Shown here: positions 4,391-8,233 of the stretch, one piece after another
How the letters are laid out: every line of letters begins with the position of its first letter
How positions within the stretch are numbered: position 1 is the stretch's first letter
Notes under the pieces: model-generated
The model's input: only the letters and a program-made list of their open reading frames with translations
Told to the model about the DNA's origin: nothing
The model's database searches: none
From: an uncultured Paracoccaceae bacterium
GTDB lineage: Bacteria > Pseudomonadota > Alphaproteobacteria > Rhodobacterales > Rhodobacteraceae
DNA: 8,233 nt
Assembly: GCA_937916485.1 (NCBI GenBank)
Contig: CALFSV010000311.1
Location: 1-8,233, forward strand
Direction of reading: 5' to 3'
Position numbers and translations under genes: made by a program

Positions 4391-6871
4391 TTACTCCGGC
4401 AAATATTTTTCTGACCACGCTTCAGCCGCGACGCCTTGCGCAATCATGCTGTCAATATCGCGCTCCGAATAGCCCAGACGAGCCAGAATGTTGCGGCTCT
4501 GTGCTCCGTATTTGGGCGCAGGTCCGGGGATAGTGATTTCGGCGTGCGCAGGTCGGACCGCATTGGGCGCTGCCAGATCAACCCATCGGCCCATGGGGTG
4601 GGTGTCATGGCGCACGGCCCGATAGGTGGCGTGCTTGATGTCCACGGCGCCCGCGCTTTCCAGTTGCAAGCCACCTTCACGCGTTCCATGCAGCGAGCCA
4701 AGCGGAACGACGCCAACCGACGTGCCAGCAAAGCGGCGCGCCCAATGCGCGATCTTCTCCTGCGCCAAGCGCGCCGCAAGAGCCGCGGTCAGGTCGTCCT
4801 CGCCCGTTTGCGCCAAGTCCTGCAATTCGGGAACCCGCGCCAGCGCGGCGTGACGCTCCGTCGGGGCCGCCAAGAACATCCAACCATCTGCCGCCTCATA
4901 GCAATGATAAAACGGTCCCCAACCTTGGACCGACCGGCCCGAAGGTTCATCGAAAGGGGCGCGCCCGTCATAGTCATACATGAACTGCGCCTGAATCATC
5001 CCGCCCGCCCCCGCAAGAGCGGCGCGCGCTGTGCCGCCTTTGCCTGTCAGTCGCAGCCGTTCAAGCGCCGCGCCAAGCGCGACGCAGGCGCAATACCCTG
5101 TGAGCACGTCAATGGTTCCGAAATGGGCATGCTCTTCGGGCGTATCCGGCCCGCCTCCAAAACGGGTCATCACCCCTGTTGCAGCCTGTGCCAGATCATC
5201 ATAGCCCAGATGATCGGATTTGGGACCAAGGGCAGGCCCACCAAAGGCGTCAAGCAGCACAAGGATGAGCTTTTGGTTTATCTCGGCAAGGCGCGCTTCG
5301 GTGAGCCCGAGGGCCGCGCGTTGTGCATCTGTGCCATTCATGGTGACGACGTCGGCTTGCACCACCAGCTTCCAAAGCGCCTCCTGTCCGGCGGGATCAC
5401 GAAGGTTCAGCAACAGGCTCTCTTTGCCGCGCTGCGCCTGCAGGCCAAAGACGATCGCATTCCAAGGATCAACCGAAGGGGAGACTGGCTGCACCAGCGT
5501 GACCTCGGCGCCGAAGCGCGCCAGTGTGGAGCCGATCGTGGGGCCTGCAATCACATTGGTCAGATCGAGAACTTTCAGCCCGTCGAGCCAGCCGCCCGTG
5601 CCCTGACCGCCAGTTGCGGGGCGCGCAGGTTCGGCCAGCCGTTCGGGCAGCGCGGCGCGAAAGTCGTCGGTTTCGGGCCCTGCACGTTTTTGCAAAACGC
5701 CCCTGTCTTCAGCAAGCCATGCGACATTGCCCATCTGGCGCATCTCGCCATAGCGCGGATCATCGACCTTCAGCACCAGACCAGAGGCCAGCGCATGCGG
5801 ATCGGCAAGCCACTCCTTGGTGCTGCGCTGCGCGGTTGCAGGAGCTTTGGCCGCCCCGAAGAGCTCTTCCCACTCATGCGCGGGCCGCCTCAGAAACGCT
5901 TCTTTCATGGCATTTGACAGGTGTTCACGATCGCGCTCGCCTACAGGATAGCTGCGCAACGCCCATGTGTCCGGCCATTCCGCTTGATCAACATAAACAT
6001 CAAAATCCGGAAGATCTGCGAGTAGATCGCCAAGGCCCAACACCTCCAGCACCCGACGCGGGTGTGTCACAATGGAACAGGAGACGATGTAAAATCCGCG
6101 CCCGTCTGCGCAGGTATAGGTCCGATAGAACGGGTCGAGAAACTCCGACAGCTGTGCGTAGTCAAGATCGTTGGGCAGACCAAGCCGCGCGCGGCGTTCC
6201 AGCTCGAATTCGCGGGGAGATTTGTAGCGGTCGGGGTAGTCCTCAACCAGCTCGCTGTTGTAGGCAAGGCCTTCAAAAAGCGCCGACGCTAGTGGCACTT
6301 CGATATGCTCGCCGCCGAGCCTGTCACGTGCACCAAGCGCAAACAGAACCGACATCGCTCCAAAGGATGCGCCATAAGCTGAGGCAAGGCCTAGCGGCGT
6401 GAAGGACGGGTTGATCCCCATCAATTGGCGGTTGAGGCCCATATCGGTGAACTGCCCCGTGCGCGCCGCAATAACCGCCTCCCACGCTGCAACATTACAT
6501 AAATCAGGATCGGTTGAGGCAAAGCCGGGCATGGACAGTGAAACAATATCTGGATTGGCGGCCTTCAAAGAGCTCGGCCCAAGTCCCAGCCGGTCCATCA
6601 CACCGGGACGGAAATTCTCAATCACAACATCGGCGCGCGCCACGAGATCAAGGGCGGTCTGAAGACCCTTGTCAGATTTTAAATCAAGCGTGAGCGCTCG
6701 CTTGCCGCGCGAGAGCATGTCAAAGGCCGGGTCGCGCCACCTCGGGCCACCCGGGGAATCGATCCGTAATACGTCAGCACCCATATCAGCCAGCATCATG
6801 CCGACCATTGGACCGGCCAGATACTGACCAAAATCAAGAACGCGGATGTGCGAAAGAGGGCGGTTTGGCAT
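4391..6871 (-). CDS. fused two-domain type III CoA-transferase (CaiB/BaiF family), DddD-like architecture
   Basis: An 826-residue cytoplasmic enzyme made of two CaiB/BaiF domains. The first (about 6-415) opens with IRVLDFGQYLAGPMVGMMLADMGADV and includes RGKRALTLDLKSDKG and DVVIENFRPGVMDRLGLG. A Gly-rich linker (about 417-428) leads to the second (about 431-815), which opens with LKVLDLTNVIAGPTIGSTLARFGAEV. Family III transferases move CoA between carboxylic acids through an aspartyl-CoA intermediate. The second domain keeps the Asp (TIDVLTG, Asp588, codon 5108-5110); the corresponding place in the first reads GLASAYG, with Ser164 or a neighbour where Asp belongs. One active and one degenerate half, at this length, is the arrangement of DddD, the DMSP CoA-transferase/lyase, whose nucleophile is Asp602. 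Carnitine- or other acid-specific relatives are equally possible, so no symbol is given. First gene of a leftward operon; the Shine-Dalgarno is weak. Family certain, substrate open. Confidence 0.93.
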   Translation of the reverse strand: MPNRPLSHIRVLDFGQYLAGPMVGMMLADMGADVLRIDSPGGPRWRDPAFDMLSRGKRALTLDLKSDKGLQTALDLVARADVVIENFRPGVMDRLGLGPSSLKAANPDIVSLSMPGFASTDPDLCNVAAWEAVIAARTGQFTDMGLNRQLMGINPSFTPLGLASAYGASFGAMSVLFALGARDRLGGEHIEVPLASALFEGLAYNSELVEDYPDRYKSPREFELERRARLGLPNDLDYAQLSEFLDPFYRTYTCADGRGFYIVSCSIVTHPRRVLEVLGLGDLLADLPDFDVYVDQAEWPDTWALRSYPVGERDREHLSNAMKEAFLRRPAHEWEELFGAAKAPATAQRSTKEWLADPHALASGLVLKVDDPRYGEMRQMGNVAWLAEDRGVLQKRAGPETDDFRAALPERLAEPARPATGGQGTGGWLDGLKVLDLTNVIAGPTIGSTLARFGAEVTLVQPVSPSVDPWNAIVFGLQAQRGKESLLLNLRDPAGQEALWKLVVQADVVTMNGTDAQRAALGLTEARLAEINQKLILVLLDAFGGPALGPKSDHLGYDDLAQAATGVMTRFGGGPDTPEEHAHFGTIDVLTGYCACVALGAALERLRLTGKGGTARAALAGAGGMIQAQFMYDYDGRAPFDEPSGRSVQGWGPFYHCYEAADGWMFLAAPTERHAALARVPELQDLAQTGEDDLTAALAARLAQEKIAHWARRFAGTSVGVVPLGSLHGTREGGLQLESAGAVDIKHATYRAVRHDTHPMGRWVDLAAPNAVRPAHAEITIPGPAPKYGAQSRNILARLGYSERDIDSMIAQGVAAEAWSEKYLPE

Positions 6872-6936
6872 GAGGCTGATCCATGTTTGAGAGACGGTGT
6901 GTCACTTCACCGTAGAAAACGATTGCCACAGGGCCT
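6872..6936. promoter_or_regulatory. divergent control region of the CoA-transferase operon and its AraC-type regulator
   Basis: A 65-bp spacer between the leftward CoA-transferase start and the rightward regulator start. It holds a perfect inverted repeat, ACGGTG (6894-6899) and CACCGT (6908-6913), separated by 8 bp. The outer arms together with the inner GTGTGTCAC make the site look like an operator. The arms are about 14 bp apart centre to centre, not the two-turn direct repeats usual for AraC proteins. TTGAGA at 6887-6892 could be a -35 for the regulator, but no good -10 follows at standard spacing. Promoter positions are therefore not assigned. Confidence 0.5.
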
Positions 6937-7890
6937 ATGCTGAAAATGCCAAAATGGAATCTCAAACTGCCAATGACGCGCCTAAATCTAAATGTCGTTC
7001 TCTTCGATGCCTTCTCCAACATGGTTTTGGCCTGCCTGCTGGAACCGTTGCGCGTGGTGCGTGACCAGCACGGGCTTGATATCAGCTGGACCATTCTGAC
7101 CGAGACTGATCTGGCTGTGAAAAGCTCCAGCGGCATCGCCGTGACGCCTGATAGCCGCAAGGCAGAGGCCGTCGCGGCTGATCTCGCGTTGATCATCGGG
7201 GGGGATATCTTTCGGGACACGAGAAGCGCCAAGACTTTGCGGCGCAGCCTTGATCCGTTTATCTCGAACGCTACGGTGATTGCCGCAGACACTGGAACAT
7301 GGGTTCTCGCGCGCTGTGGATACCTTGAGGGACGTAAAGCAACACTGCATTGGCAGCTTCTTGACGAATTTGCCGAAACCTTTCCGCAAGTTGATGTGAA
7401 ATCGGACAGCGTCGTGCGCGACGGGCGCTTCTGGACATGTGGAACCGCAGCCGCAGCGCTAGACCTTATGCTAGACTATATCCGCGATCATTTTGGCTCA
7501 GCCGTCGCGCTCGACGCGGGTGCTATGTTTTTGCATGATAACGCTCGACGACACGGGGCGTCATATCCAGACCAATCGCTGCCTTTTAGAGCATCGCCCA
7601 CACTCAAGCGAGTTTTGCAAATCATGTCCGAAACGCTGGAAAACCCTGAGCCAATTGAGGCCCTGGCCGCAGCTGCAAATATGCCTGAGCGGTCTTTTCA
7701 TCGTCTTTTCCTACGTGAGTTGCATATGCCCCCGGGAAAATACTATGTGCTATTGCGCCTTGCGCGGGCGCGCGAGCTGCTTCGCTATGGCGGCATGACG
7801 CGGGGTGAAATTGCTCTACGCTGCGGTTTCGCCAGCGCATCAACTCTCGCACGCAGCTTTCGCAAGCATCACGGATCAGCCTTCGTTTGA
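6937..7890 (+). CDS. AraC-family regulator with GATase1-like sensor domain (GlxA/GbdR-like)
   Basis: A 317-residue protein. Residues about 15-195 form the DJ-1/PfpI (class I glutamine amidotransferase-like) domain: LNVVLFDAFSNMVLACLLEPLRVV, ALIIGGDI, then AADTGTWVLARCGYLEGRKATLHW, WTCGTAAAALDLMLDYIRDHFG. Asp118 stands where the catalytic Cys of true amidotransferases would be, so the domain should sense rather than catalyse. Residues about 235-313 carry the two AraC helix-turn-helix motifs (IEALAAAANMPERSFHRLFLRE and EIALRCGFASASTLARSFRKHHG). Relatives such as GbdR and CdhR activate glycine betaine and carnitine catabolism. It is divergent from the CoA-transferase/amidohydrolase operon and most likely activates it. 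The C-terminus stops a few residues after HHG, where relatives usually continue with an SP...R segment. ATG codons at 6937, 6946 and 6973 are all possible starts; none has a strong Shine-Dalgarno, and the conserved domain begins just after the third. Confidence 0.92.
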   Translation: MLKMPKWNLKLPMTRLNLNVVLFDAFSNMVLACLLEPLRVVRDQHGLDISWTILTETDLAVKSSSGIAVTPDSRKAEAVAADLALIIGGDIFRDTRSAKTLRRSLDPFISNATVIAADTGTWVLARCGYLEGRKATLHWQLLDEFAETFPQVDVKSDSVVRDGRFWTCGTAAAALDLMLDYIRDHFGSAVALDAGAMFLHDNARRHGASYPDQSLPFRASPTLKRVLQIMSETLENPEPIEALAAAANMPERSFHRLFLRELHMPPGKYYVLLRLARARELLRYGGMTRGEIALRCGFASASTLARSFRKHHGSAFV

Positions 7891-7906
7891 TTTGAAAATC
7901 CAAACG
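7884..7906 (+). terminator. possible weak stem-loop at the end of the AraC-type gene
   Basis: CGTTTG (7884-7889) pairs with CAAACG (7901-7906), extended inward by ATT/AAT with a one-base bulge and a four-base loop. The stem includes the stop codon and lacks a T-tract, so termination is uncertain. Confidence 0.25.
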
Positions 7907-8233
7907 ACAATCGATACCCGTTCAAGCCACCCTGAACCGGCCAAGGGGCGATGCAAAAGCGCACTTTGTCGTCAGTGTTTGAATGCATGGTTGCGAAATT
8001 CGAACGGTTACATGAACGGCTGCTATTTACTCTGCACGGCCGCATCAATTGTCAGCCCACTTCAGAGAGCTTTGCGCTTCTTAAGAACGCAGCGCGCAAA
8101 TCAAATAAACAGAACGGGCTCCTTGCGGCCCAATGCGTTCGCAGAAACACCGCTTGCCAGCGACTTCGGACACCAGCCGTTCAACAGGATGCTATGCTCT
8201 TGTTGTCAGCGCGGTGCTGATGCCTGGGTTTAG
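7891..8233. other. gene-free right flank
   Basis: No supported gene in 343 bp. The open frame that crosses it on the plus strand begins inside the AraC-type gene in another frame and has the composition of non-coding DNA. The segment holds a nested inverted repeat at 8071-8100 and the motif ACCAGCCGTTC at 8172-8182, which is also found at 204-214 in the left flank. Nothing resembling a tRNA or a strong promoter was seen. Confidence 0.5.
8071..8100. repeat. nested inverted repeat
   Basis: TTTGCGC (8071-8077) and GCGCAAA (8094-8100) form a perfect 7-bp inverted repeat. Between them, TTCTTAAGAA (8078-8087) is itself a perfect 10-bp palindrome. There is no adjacent T-tract. It could be an operator for a gene to the right of the window, or chance. 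Confidence 0.4.

Noticed and set aside
4387..4443. Upstream ATG giving a 562-residue dimethylformamidase-like protein
   Set aside because: The extra 19 residues (basic, unlike the family) overlap the CoA-transferase gene, while the ATG at 4386 has GGAG at ideal spacing.
4436..5917. 493-codon plus-strand open frame
   Set aside because: Lies wholly antisense to the CoA-transferase, whose domains and motifs are unmistakable; the antisense product is Arg-, Cys- and His-rich with no domain, as expected of a shadow frame in GC-rich DNA.
5524..6402. 292-codon plus-strand open frame
   Set aside because: Another antisense shadow of the CoA-transferase, with Arg- and Pro-rich low-quality sequence.
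4391..6871. Naming the CoA-transferase gene dddD outright
   Set aside because: Architecture, length and nucleophile position fit, but other fused CaiB/BaiF enzymes share them, and the usual dddD neighbours (BCCT transporter, dddB, dddC) are absent; a tree would be needed.
6834..7292. 152-codon minus-strand open frame overlapping the divergent promoter region
   Set aside because: Shadow of the AraC-type gene; its in-frame ATG near 6882 is followed by an Arg/Ser-rich run, and it overlaps the real CoA-transferase start in another frame.
7805..8233. Plus-strand open frame running to the right edge
   Set aside because: Begins in the wrong frame inside the AraC-type gene and continues through the flank with no domain; the composition is that of non-coding DNA.
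1..8233. CRISPR array, tRNA/rRNA gene or intact insertion sequence
   Set aside because: No regularly spaced repeats, no cloverleaf or rRNA-like segment, and no transposase reading frame or terminal inverted repeats were seen on either strand.

Overview
The base composition (GC-rich genes, less GC-rich flanks), codon use and protein style point to an alphaproteobacterium, most likely a marine Rhodobacterales/Roseobacter-group organism. That placement is an inference from sequence style; there is no rRNA or other taxonomic marker in the window. Five intact protein genes, one gene remnant and two gene-poor flanks are supported.

Layout. 1-667 is non-coding or decayed DNA. It carries degenerate short repeats, a few small palindromes, a chance-level sigma54-like site, and at its left edge a Shine-Dalgarno sequence aimed at a leftward gene just outside the window. 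668-1009 (+) is the C-terminal quarter of a class III (glutamate-1-semialdehyde aminomutase-like) aminotransferase with no start or catalytic part, so it is a pseudogene. It runs tail-to-tail into a LysR-type regulator (1006-1908, -). Across a 90-bp divergent promoter region, that regulator faces a small exported protein made of two tandem copies of a ferredoxin-like/dimeric alpha-beta-barrel domain (1999-2700, +). A strong 12-bp-stem hairpin (2726-2753) closes the exported-protein gene and the convergent operon on its other side.

The most interesting part is 2755-7890. A two-gene leftward operon encodes (i) an 826-residue fusion of two type III (CaiB/BaiF) CoA-transferase domains, with the same architecture as the DMSP CoA-transferase/lyase DddD, and (ii) only 4 bp downstream, a 543-residue homologue of the large subunit of N,N-dimethylformamidase (DMFA2 C-terminal family). 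It faces a divergent GATase1-like AraC-family regulator of the kind that senses choline, betaine, carnitine and related compounds. A perfect inverted repeat sits in the 65-bp shared control region. Together they look like a self-contained, substrate-inducible catabolic module for a small carboxylated, N- or S-methylated compound or an amide. The substrate cannot be read from the sequence.

7891-8233 is again gene-free, with a nested inverted repeat and a short motif shared with the left flank.
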